Program-made: the position numbers and the translations under genes
Shown: one piece after another, positions 44,101-54,600 of the stretch
Numbering within the stretch: the first letter of the stretch is position 1
How the letters are laid out: each line of letters starts with the position of its first letter
The notes under the pieces: model-generated
What the model was told of the DNA's origin: nothing
Database searches by the model: none
Seen by the model: the letters and a program-made list of their open reading frames with translations, nothing else
Source of the DNA: Eublepharis macularius
Lineage: Eukaryota; Chordata; Lepidosauria; Squamata; Eublepharidae
Assembly: GCF_028583425.1 (NCBI RefSeq)
Contig: NC_072791.1
Location: forward strand, 35,037,368-35,101,367
DNA: 64,000 bases
Reading direction: 5' to 3'

Positions 44101-45720
44101 TTCACCCTGCAAAGAATCAGCTGCTTGCATTGCATAGCAAGTTGCTTTTGAAACTCAGGGGAATTTTAAAAATGCTTTGTGAAGCGAACATGAGCAGGGG
44201 GCAGCTATGAAAAAAGATGTTTTACTTGGCATGTGCAGGACTTTGGGGGAAGCCCAATGACGCACTCTAGATTGTACCTCTTGTTATGACACCCAGGTGT
44301 GGAAGTTTCCATGACACCCTTATGTTCGTCTCTGCAGTTTCACTCAGAACTGTGCAAGCACAGGCCCTGATGTGGAATGTCCAATTGACAGCTGTTACAC
44401 TTGGTTTGGCAGGTCCAGGGCTTTCCCATTCATTTCTTCCCCAAGAATCCTGCTGGTCCATTTGAAGTTAGTTTCTTTGGTTCATTTTTCTTGGGAATCT
44501 TTTTTTTTTTGAGCTGAGGAATGAAGCAAGGCTTACAGTAAGTGGCTATTGGATATAAGTTGTAGGTTTTTTTACAGGTGTATGAGCGAGATTGTGTCTT
44601 TTAGATCTGCAGCTTTTTTTTTTTTAACTCCCATTAAAAACTTTTCTCGAGGCAAAGCTGAAGAAGAAATCATACAAAGGGAAAGTTGCATGCTACATTA
44701 TTTCACTGGAATATCCTAAAACATTTAGAGGCTGAAACGGTATGGAAACCTCCTGAAACTGTTCTGAGAGGAAATTGGCTGGCTAGGAGATCGAATTTTT
44801 CCCCGTAAGGTAAGATATTTCTGTCAAAGAAGCTGAACTGATACTCCTTTCTGGGCCCTATCCTGCACTGCACCTGGGGCCAAAACACCTATTGACTTCA
44901 TTGCTGGTTTAGGACAAGCAGCTAGTCCTGGTTCACGTTACCACAGTGGTGTCAGAGGTGCTTCCCCATTCTCTCCTCAGTTTTTCTTGTCTTAGCTTTA
45001 TACAGGAACTGTGTAGGATGGGCAAATGATGTGGTTCTTTCCCACACGAGTATTGGCCTCTTGAGGGGTTAAATAATGTTTGCCTGAGAACGATCCATAT
45101 GATTTGCATGTCCAAAATGGTTTTGCCCAACTGGACCGTAAGAAAGAAGCTCTGCTCTTCTTTCCACTCTGACAACATACAGAATATACAGCCCCTTAGC
45201 CCAAAGGCTATTGGGAAACTGTTCTGAGCAGGAAGGGTTTTAACGGATCCTGCAAGGCATCTTGAGATTCCAAGACCTCAAAATCCCTTTAGCCAAAATG
45301 GGTGCTTAGCTACTTTTAGGATTTTCTCTGCAACAAAAGAGGTGCTGGATCTTGCCTTTAATTTCCCCTCTTCTTTTTATGCCAGTACTGATTAGTACTG
45401 TGCTTCAACAGTAGCACGTGTCATTATCCAAGTATTATTTTTTTCTAGAATCAAGCTAAGAGTTTTACGGTGTGTGCTGTCTCGTCCTCAAGTCAATACT
45501 GTAAAAATGTATAATCACCGCAGCTTTAATTCCTGTACAATTGAAATGGGTTTGTAAAACAATGTACAAATTGTATTTCATAGATAGGCTTGTTTTACTT
45601 TGATATGTAATATATGTGAAATGGATTATATTACAGTCTATTTTTGCCATGGAAATAAATATTTGAAGTGCTTATATACTAGTTGTTTCATTACTTTAAT
45701 AAAAATTGTACGGGAAACTG
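41182..45720 (+). other. PTPN21: Probable PTPN21 3' UTR
   Basis: Mostly single-copy AT-rich sequence follows the stop codon. Candidate AATAAA signals are at 41793-41798, 42003-42008, 42755-42760 (with a GU-rich stretch just downstream), 45654-45659 and 45698-45703. A reverse-oriented tRNA SINE occupies about 43150-43345. Which signal is used cannot be decided from sequence alone. The last pair lies in a low-repeat, UTR-like stretch, so a UTR of about 4.5 kb is possible. Confidence 0.45.
43150..43345 (-). mobile_element. Sauria-type SINE, reverse, within probable 3' UTR
   Basis: Complement of the 37331 subtype: tatataccacccttcaggac, agagcagtttacaaagtatg, gtaaggtaggtggggctgag. Confidence 0.75.
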
Positions 45721-46416
45721 TAGACCAAAGCATCTCCTAATGTAAAATGTGATACCAGAAGCATGTTTCGTATAGTTTGGATATTGTTTAGCTTATGTAT
45801 TGTGTATTAGATTGAATGACAGAACTCTTAATAGATGGAAAAGGCAACTCTGAAAATGACAAAGGCAGGGGAAAGTAGTTGTTAGTACTTTGAGTTTCGT
45901 ACCAATATGGAGCTCTCTCCTGGTCTGGACTTCCAAATCAATATTCTAATTTCAGCGTTTCCAAATCTCTGGGTGCTTAAATCCAGAGTCAGGAGCCATG
46001 AACACACAAGACAGATCTTTCTACAAACATGAGAAAAGTAGCACCTGCAGCTTTAAGAAACAAATGCTCTCCGTGGCCATTGCTAGACAACCACAACAGT
46101 ATTGCTAGTTGAAGTCTTTATTTCTGTCAGGAAAAGGGGGTGGTGGGGCAGGGTCATTTCCAGGGCTATTTTGGCCTTTGAGGGAAAACTCATCAAGGCC
46201 CGGCGAGCAGCAACCACCAGACAATACCACACATCCCATGACTCACCCAGGTCCTGCTGCCCGCTACTGTTCAACAACAGTCACCTTATGAAAGTCAGTG
46301 TAGTGCAGTGGTTAGAGTTTCAGACTAGGATCTGGGAAACCCAGGTCAGAATCACCACTCTGTCACAGAAACTCACTGGATCACTGTGGGCCAATAATAC
46401 ATACACAGCCTCACAG

Positions 46417-47585
46417 TAGGGATATGTTCCGGGGGGGGGGGGGGATCAGTATTTTTTGGATCCAGCTACTGGGAAGGCCATAAATATCAGTATTCCTAAT
46501 ATTCAGGGCTTCCTATACTGGTTTTTTTGTGTGTGGGATTCTGAAATGAACAAAGATCCTGAGGAGTTAGCCGTGTTAGTCTGTAGTAGCAAAATCAAAA
46601 AGAGTCCAGTAGCACCTTTAAGACTAACCAATTTTATTATAGCATAAGCTTTCGAGAATCAAGTTCTCTTCATCAGATGCATCTGATGAAGAGAACTTGA
46701 TTCTCGAAAGCTTATGCTATAATAAAATTGGTTAGTCTTAAAGGTGCTACTGGACTCTTTTTGAAATGAACAAGGTCCATTATTCCCTATGGGAAAGTCT
46801 TCCTGGCAGGCTGAAATGGCTGTTTGTGAAGCAGATGACATCAAAATTGCATCAAAGTGATGGCTGCCTGTCCACTAAGGACCCCCCAAGTTTCAAAAAG
46901 ATTGGTTAAGGGGTCCAATTCTATGGGCCCCAAGTAACGTGCCTCCAGCTACTTGCATTGTTTTCTAGAGGTAAATCCAATGCTTTCCCCAGGACAAAGC
47001 CCTAGCCAAACACACCACATGCAACCACTGACCAAAAAGAACGAGCAAAGCCCAACAGGACCAATGGCAAACCAGAGAACCCCAGCAGAACCAACTTATC
47101 AGCAGATAGAAAAAGGCACACACTAAAACTATCTTGCTAGGAAGTTGCAGCAGGTCACGGCAGCTTTGTGTTTTTACCGCTTTTAGCAGGTTTTTCTGGG
47201 CAAGAGGAGGAGCAGGTGGGTGACTCTCAAGAGGTGAATGGGATCACACATTACACGGAGCTCAACTGTCTGTTCAATCATGACAGTTCTCAGACCACAA
47301 GAGAATCGTGATCTGACAGACAGCTGAGCTCCCCCTAATGTGCAATGCCACTCACTTCTGAGAGTCGCCTCCCCCCTCCCTTTTTCTCCCCCCAAGTAAG
47401 CTCCAGTAGCTAGAGAAAAAACTGATGCAATCTTTAAAATGCCAGCCCTGATTAATCAAATATTTTTTTAGATTAATTTGTACTAGCAATATCCATATAT
47501 ACAAGAATCCTGATGTCAATCAGGATTCCTGAATATATCTGTAAAATACCAATATTAAACCAGAGATGTGATTATACATCCCTAT
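46417..47585. mobile_element. TIR-like insertion starting TAGGGATAT
   Basis: Termini TAGGGATATG and ACATCCCTAT form a short inverted repeat. A diverged direct repeat CTCACAG/CTCATAC flanks it. It contains a 14-G run (46431-46444), a palindrome and an inverted GAGCTC-centred pair near 47260-47330. No coding frame. Confidence 0.55.
46597..46762. repeat. Perfect 166-bp palindrome
   Basis: Each 83-nt half is the exact complement of the other, without a spacer, centred on gatgcatc. Termini are AAAAAGAGTCC. Diverged relatives occur at 21247 and 55650. Confidence 0.95.
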
Positions 47586-50500
47586 CTCATACAATTGTTG
47601 CGAGTATAAAATGGAGGTGAGGACAAGGGTGCAGTATGTTTTGGGTTCCTATTGTGGAGAAAGGCAGGGTATAAATGAAGAAAATAAGAAATATAGCTGA
47701 TGAGGGGCAGATAAAAGTCAAGATTGGTGTGTGGTGGGAAGAAGGAAGCAGGGAAATGTGAGGATATATGGGTTGCCAGGAGAATGGAAGGAGAAACTAG
47801 TAGGGGAAGGGGAAATTAGATGCCATCTGCAAGTCTTTGCGAGTCCCCGGCTTGAAACCATCTAATGACAAACTTAATGGTTCTGTACCTGTCAGTAGAA
47901 TAGCAAAGATGAACTACTCATAAGATACGGGGGTCTATAGACTTGTAAGAATCTTTGAAGTATGCTAAAAAAAAGTGACTTGTAGTTTTTTTTTAAAAAG
48001 TAACCCAACATTCCAACAAACACAGAGTTGGTCTGAAAGTATGGAACACTGGACTCATGAGTATGTGTGTGTGTAAAGTGGCTGGATTTCACACACAGTG
48101 TTCTGGATTGGAGAGCATTACAGTCACTTTACACTCAAGATAGACAGGTATGCGTTTCTAAGGGCTCCGATTCCTCCCCCTGCCCCTTCAAAGTTCAGTT
48201 CTGGTGAGGATTAATTGGGACTGGGAAAAAATAAAACCTGTTTTCTCTGACTCTAATTAACTTAGAAATATGAAAGAGGTGGAGAAGGAAAAAAAGGTTG
48301 GAAATTACACATACACATAGTGCAATAGAAGCCCTATTCCCAAATTACAGTGAACACATGTAGAATCTGTGTACAGTGCACATTTGATTGTTCTTTTTAT
48401 GTTATGGTCAACTCATGTACAGCTGAACACGTGATACAAACCTAGGGATGCCTGCTGATAGCTGGCACCAGGTGAGAGATGGGGGGCAGAGACATGGGAA
48501 GGGTACCGTCATCATGCACATCATGTTTCTCCAGGAATTGCCAGAAATTCTATGATAAAACCTAGAGCAACATGACATCACTTCTGGGTTTTTGCTAGAA
48601 GAGTCATCACATCATGTGCAACATCAGCGATTTTTTTCAAAGTTCTGCTGCTGCCCAAAGGAACAGTGGCAGGAAGCATGCTTGCCAGACGAGAGTCTTC
48701 TGCCATAATGGGTGATCTGGCAACTTTATACAATTCACATTTATCCAGGTACTATCATTAAGTAGTGCTCTATTTCCAGGAACTATTAATGTATGCATGA
48801 ACTTGCTCTGCCAAGAATGACCTCGCAATTCATTTCAAAGGAGACAGCTGATCCACTTGTGAGAATCGGAGCAGTTATTTTTTAAGAACAGATGGTGGTC
48901 CTGTGTCTTATTACCAGAGTATTGAAACCAGCCAGCTGAAGCCCCAAACAGTTTATGATATTCTGGAGGTAGGAATTGGGGATTAGAGGGATATATGCAA
49001 TGAAGTACATTTCCCAGTCCCTCATCTCTTCTAGCAATTCCTCGAACTTTGCTAGGTACATATAAATTCCACATATAAAGATAGGTTTGTAAAAAATGCT
49101 TTTATTTAGAGTTAAGGCTGCTGCATATACTCCTTTTTCACACCTAGTTGTGCTCAGCTACTTCCGAGCATTTACTAGCGGCCCTGCTTAAGGAGACAAA
49201 TCCCCATCAAAAGATGCATCCAAACTCAATGGGATATACGGCCTAGGAAAGATCCTCGACAAACTCAGAAATGGAAGTCGTTGCAACATTTTGGAGAGTG
49301 GTCATTTTTGAATATCAGGTTCTTTGTTGGATTTTCTGTACATCAAATTAAAAGCAGCTTTGTGATCCTAAAAAATACACTGTCAAGTAAACAAGAAGAT
49401 TGAGTGTTAATTTACGATGTAGTCTGAAGGTTCTTGTTCAATTGCAAACTAAGTACAAGATAAACTTTCCCAGAGTAAGGAAAGTTGGGCCATGCAAAAA
49501 GTTGCCTGTGGTATCTGAACAGCATGCTAATGCTGAAGATATTTATACTGGTTTGGCTCCAGATGAGATGCTTCTGCAGGCACATGAATTTCCACTTGCA
49601 AATTATGATTTTACCTGCCTCTCTAGTCCCATCCTCAAATGTCCCCCCAAAATCCTGTTCTTACATTTTGAACAGCCATTGGAAGTGGGAAAATCCTTCC
49701 CCATGAGTGGAAATCTTCGTTCCCATAGAAATTTTAATTTGAATCCAACCCACTATGCCCAGTTCGGGTATTTTTTTTACCATCAGTACCATAACTCCCA
49801 GCTGGCATATTTAGTTGAAAGGTGCTGCAGATACATTCTGTTTAGCCAGACAAAAATTTCATTATTTGTTTCCTCAAAATTGTAAATTGCACATGGATGC
49901 TTAGAAAAGAGGCAAGACTTCAATAGCAGTATCAGGTTCTCCCATAGTAGTGATGAGATTACAAACTGCATTTTGTGATTGCAGCCTTAATGAGGAAAAA
50001 GTGAAATTGCATATTAAAATAAGGGCACAAAATGAGTGTTTTAATGAAAGATTTTTTTTGTTTTGCTTTCTCCATCTGATACGCCAGATGGTATAAAGCA
50101 AAAGGCAGAGGGAGCTCTTCCACTGCACAATTAAGAATGTGACACTTAACTAAATGAAGATAGTGACAGGCAAGGTTTTTTTTTACTGTAAGGATGGTCA
50201 TCAGGTGGTCTGTGCACTGGACTAGCCCTACACAACCATTTTATTTGAATCTTCTTCTACCCACTTGTCATCAAAGTATGGTAAAACATTTGCCCAGATA
50301 CAATGAAAGAGAAATAATACACACAATGAATGAGATTCCATGTTTTATAAAATCTTCTTTGGATTTTATATATGCCACTGCTGAGCTTGAGTGTGGGTGT
50401 ATACAGTCAACAGCAACTATATTCTAATCTGTCTGGTGGGGGTAACAGTTTGTGCTGTAATACACACTGCTTGGCCCTAGACCACTCTTGGGAGAAACTG

Positions 50501-51139
50501 AAACAGCTTCTTTATAGATGTCCTTGGTTTCTATTGTTTCTTGGCCTGATCACATACACAACAGCATGCTGTGCTCTTGTAGACAAAGATTTCTCCCACC
50601 AAACAGCTGGTCAGCACTGATAGTCTGTTGGTGAGAGGCGTGCAGTGGGTGCCTGGAATCACCTCCCCCTATCAGCTGATCTGTGCTCATTTGTTTGGGA
50701 GGTATGCTGCAGAGCAGGCACTGTCTCTGTCAAAATAAACAGGGCAGCCCTTGTGCACATCAGAGCTCCCACATCCATCAGCAATCACTGGACCAGCATT
50801 CAGGAACTGCTGCAAAGAATTAGATAAAAATTCAGTAGCTTGTCTTACATCAGTGACGGCATACGAATGCAAAGACTCTCCGTTTTTACAACTGCAAATG
50901 TTGGATCCATTTATTAGAAAGAGTTTTATAAATAATCACACCCTGTAAAATATATTTAATACCTCTGTATTTCGAGTTCTCAGCAGAAATGCTGTTGCAT
51001 GCAGCCGAGCTTTGCGAAAATTTACCTCTTGCCCTCTACAGTGTGTGTTAGTGTTCCATTCACTAAAGCCTGATTCATAATCCTAGGACCCCGTTATACA
51101 ATAGGTCACAAGTGAATCCAAAACAGAAGATGAACAAAA

Positions 51140-51224
51140 AATGGTTCACTAGCATTTTATTGAATGAGCAACATTCAAGATGTCTACGCTGCTGGTTTCT
51201 TGGTGCTTTGCTGCTAGTTGTTGG
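51140..51224 (-). terminator. SPATA7: SPATA7 short 3' UTR and poly(A) signal
   Basis: AATAAA on the - strand lies at 51156-51161, only about 65 bp beyond the stop codon. If used, the 3' UTR is about 80-90 nt, in contrast to the long PTPN21 UTR opposite. Confidence 0.55.
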
Positions 51225-51692
51225 CTATTCTGCGTTGTCAGTGGTAATGTGAAGGGATTCTGCCATGCTTTCTTGGAGCTCGTCAAGTTCCTGCAAAGAC
51301 TCACTTGTTTCAAAGTCGGCATCGCAGGTGGTTGAACTTAGTGTAGGCGGCAGGGTGGACGAGGTGATCGGGTTTTCTTCAAGCACTGGGCAAGAGGGTG
51401 GGTACAGGCCAGCATTCAACAAACCATTTAGATCTTTGGAAAATTCATCTGTGCCCTCCACCTTGTGGAATGCATCGCTGCATACAGGAGGTCTTGATAT
51501 AGCTGCCGCACTTGCTATTAAATCCATTGCCTTTGAAAGTTCCTTGCTTTTTTCCGTTTGAGGTTTGTCAGGGAGTTGGAGGTACTCTGCTGGTTCGTTC
51601 TGAACTCGACCCAATGAGTCAAACCCTTCCTTTCTCTCTTCTTTGCAACCCAGGTCCTCCTTCAGAATCTCCAACAGGTGGCGCATTTTGGT
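51225..51692 (-). CDS. SPATA7: SPATA7 terminal coding exon
   Basis: The exon after aaattttag begins TKMRHLLEILKEDLGC, matching human KMRHLLHVLKVDLGC. It runs 156 codons including the stop. The remainder is an acidic, low-complexity tail that differs strongly from mammals and ends with a Leu-rich LQELDELQESMAESL segment. Confidence 0.93.
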   Translation of the reverse strand, partial: TKMRHLLEILKEDLGCKEERKEGFDSLGRVQNEPAEYLQLPDKPQTEKSKELSKAMDLIASAAAISRPPVCSDAFHKVEGTDEFSKDLNGLLNAGLYPPSCPVLEENPITSSTLPPTLSSTTCDADFETSESLQELDELQESMAESLHITTDNAE

Positions 51693-54600
51693 CTAAAATT
51701 TAAAAGAAGAAATGATACTGGAGTTGTTTTTTAAATAAGCTAGATAGCATTGTTTAAGAAAGGAAGATTAAAAGGTTGTGTTTTCAGAAATGAATGTGAA
51801 CTACTAGATAATAAGACAAATGCTCTGCTAATGAGTTAGGGACCATAAACTTCACCCATAGGCTTCACCTCTACATTGCCTTACGTACTACCTGTTGCTT
51901 TAAATAGGTGCTCCTATGTCAGCCCTAGAATTGCTTATGTTCTGTTTCAGCATTTCTTCAACTCTGTATTGGACTCTTGCTAATGTGTTATGTCTTCGTA
52001 AACTTGCGTTTATTCACCCTACAGCATTGTTTAGGAAATTGTCCTTGATCCTGACGGTACTACTCTCACACTGTGTAATCCGCCTTGAGTCTCAGAAAGG
52101 CAGACCATAAAGGACATAAATAAAAATAAATTGACACCTTCCTCCCAAGTGTTCCTTCATAGAGAGGGAGGAATGGTGGCTCACTGGCAGAGCATCTGCT
52201 TTGCATGCAGAAGGTCCCAGGTTCAATCCTCAGCACTGCCAGTTAGGGCCAAGCTAGACATCCAGGTTTTTAAGAGTTTCCTGCAGCTACACAGCAGCTT
52301 TGGGGAACAGCTGTTGAAAATGAAGGACAGCCTATTCTACATGGAGTATTCTGTGCATGTGGAGCAGTAAATATGGGGGGGACTCCCCCCCTTGCTACCG
52401 TTTGGGCTCTCTATTTTTTAACAGCCATTTACTTTTTAACTGCTGTATGGCAACAATGGATATGGAAATAAACCGATCAGGTTCATGGAAATCAAGAAAT
52501 TTTACTGAAAAAAGACAAACTTCATTTATAGAGAAGTTGCTTTAACCGGACTGGGATTCCCTTCAAAAGGATACTGTGCGAAAATGCTCCCCACTCCATA
52601 TGGGAATTAAGTATTCAACCCAGTTTGACCTGCCTCATTATTTTAATATGCTGGCAGTTCCAAAACTGAGGCAGTCATACATGATCATGCGTCGCAACAC
52701 GTTGCCAACAGCCCAGGTGAAGGCCCGTTCCCTTAAGACCCCGTCAGATCAGCACTTTTGTGACTGTCCTCTGGCAGTGGTTGATTCATTGTCTCATACT
52801 TTTTTCTACTGTCCAAAGTATGCAACGGCCCAGAGAGAGCTTTCTTAGGAAATGGCTACCGAAGTACCCAGTCATCTGTGACTCTTCAAGATTAAGGCTA
52901 CTTCTGAGTAGCCTCTGCAAAAGCTGCATTGTGGACCTGGCCAACTTTTGATTGACTGGTTTTTAATTCTTAAACTTTGTTTTACAGTGTATGGCCTAAG
53001 GGCTGTTAAACTTGAATAAACTTGACTTGAACAGAAACTGCTGTATGGCTGTGGAAACCCAAGTTGGGTCTGGGGAACCTTTAAAAACCTGCATGTTCAG
53101 AGAGACCATTACAAGATCAGATACAGCATTCTACCGGAGAGCTGCTGCCAGTCAGAGCAGACATTAGCGACCTTGACTGACCTTAAGGCAGCTTCATAAG
53201 GCAGCTTCTTAAACTGACAAACAATAAGTTCATTAGGAATTTTTAACAGGCATATAAGATTATACCACATTTTAAAAGGTGAGAGACAGAAATTGAGTGC
53301 CAGTGTGTGTGTGTGTGTGAGAGAGAGAGAGCATGTATCTACTGTATAGAAAAATAGGTTCACAGACACTAGCACTGATGTTAGTTGAACGTATATACCA
53401 AGCAATAGACCATGTATTAGTCTGTCTAGCACAGCTTTAGAGAATGACTGGCAGCAACTCTCCAGGTCTCAGGAAGAGAAGGGTGTTTCCCCAACTCCTT
53501 ATTCCTTCTGTTCTTGAGCTGGAAATGCCAAGGATTGAATCTGGGCCCTTCTCTACAGCAAGCAAGTGGCCTATCACTGCGTCACAGCCCCGGCCCCCTC
53601 TTGACAGCCCTTTAGAAGACCTCTTTGAATGCATTTTCATATGCTTAGCACTTTTTATCTTTTACGAACAGGACAGACCTCATTGAGATGATTCTTGTTT
53701 TGTTCTATGTGACGCTCAAACAACCGTTCCAAAGCCCTAAAAAAAAAAGAGGAAGTAGTAGCATTTTGGGTCTTATGCAGAAAAATCATCCCCCCCCAAG
53801 AAGAATAAATGCCCAATTAACTCCTAATTGGTAAGAGGGGTGGACTAGGATCTGGGAGACCCAAGTTCGAATCCCTGTTCTGCCATGAAATTTGCTGGGT
53901 GACTTGCTGGGTGACTATGGGCCGGTTAGTCAAATCTTCCCGAAGTCAAAGCTTCCTTCCCCACCCACCTCCTGGCTAGGATATAAAGGCTCCAAGATCC
54001 CCACTCCTCCCTGTATCTGTGAGGATAACATGGAGGAGGGAGAGCAATGTTGCCACTTGCTCTATTTTTTAACAGCCATTTACTTTTTAACTGCTGTATG
54101 GAAACTGTGAATATGGAAATATTCAGAGAAAAAACAGGATATAAATATCCAAATAAAATAAATATAAATGAATATTGTTTGTCTTTTATCAGAAATATGC
54201 TAGTTCTAAGCCTACATCTTAAAGCTATGCTACATCTCAGCCAGGGCCAGCGCGCCCATTGAGGCAGGTCTGCCCCCCCGCCTCGAGCGCTGAGGCGCCG
54301 AAGGGGGCGCCAGGGGTGGGGGCGCGCACCGTGGAGCTGGCGGTGGCAGCGCCGGCAGCTGAGCGGGAGAGATGGGAAGCTGCTCGTGCACCACCCTGGC
54401 TGCCTGCCGTGCCTGGCCCGCAGCTGCTGCAGCCTGCCAGCCCCACCTGCCCCATGCTGCCACTGCTGCCAACACACACCCCCAGCCGGGCACAGCAGCA
54501 GCGGGCCAGGTGCGGCAGGCGTCCGGGGTGGCATGCGGAACAACAGTGTGGGAGGGCTGGGAGGACGCATGTGCACCTCCCAAGCCACCCACCACACCAA

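Larger units (their letters stand above)
46290..47690 (+). mobile_element. Sauria-type SINE split by a 1.2-kb insertion
   Basis: The left half (aaagtcagtgtagtgcagtg to cacagcctcacag) and right half (acaattgttgcgagtataaa to aaggcagggtataaatgaag) belong to one SINE. They are separated by 46417-47585. Confidence 0.72.
45721..51139. other. Intergenic gap between PTPN21 and SPATA7
   Basis: Holds a SINE split by a 1.2-kb TIR-like insertion that itself carries a 166-bp palindrome (46290-47690), plus an AGGGTTGCCAG-type remnant near 48440-48730. From 48730 to 51139 nothing is recognised. The 161-codon open frame at 49400-49885 has no support. Confidence 0.6.
51693..53678. other. SPATA7 intron
   Basis: Contains a tRNA-SINE head (52161-52250), a word duplicated at 54060 (52410-52468), a LINE 3' fragment (52545-53030), a SINE tail fragment (about 53140-53215) and a GT/GA microsatellite (53303-53332). 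Confidence 0.65.

Noticed and set aside
49400..49885. 161-codon open frame on the + strand in the intergenic gap
   Set aside because: No recognisable domain, no splice or promoter context, and a low-complexity composition typical of AT-rich chance frames.
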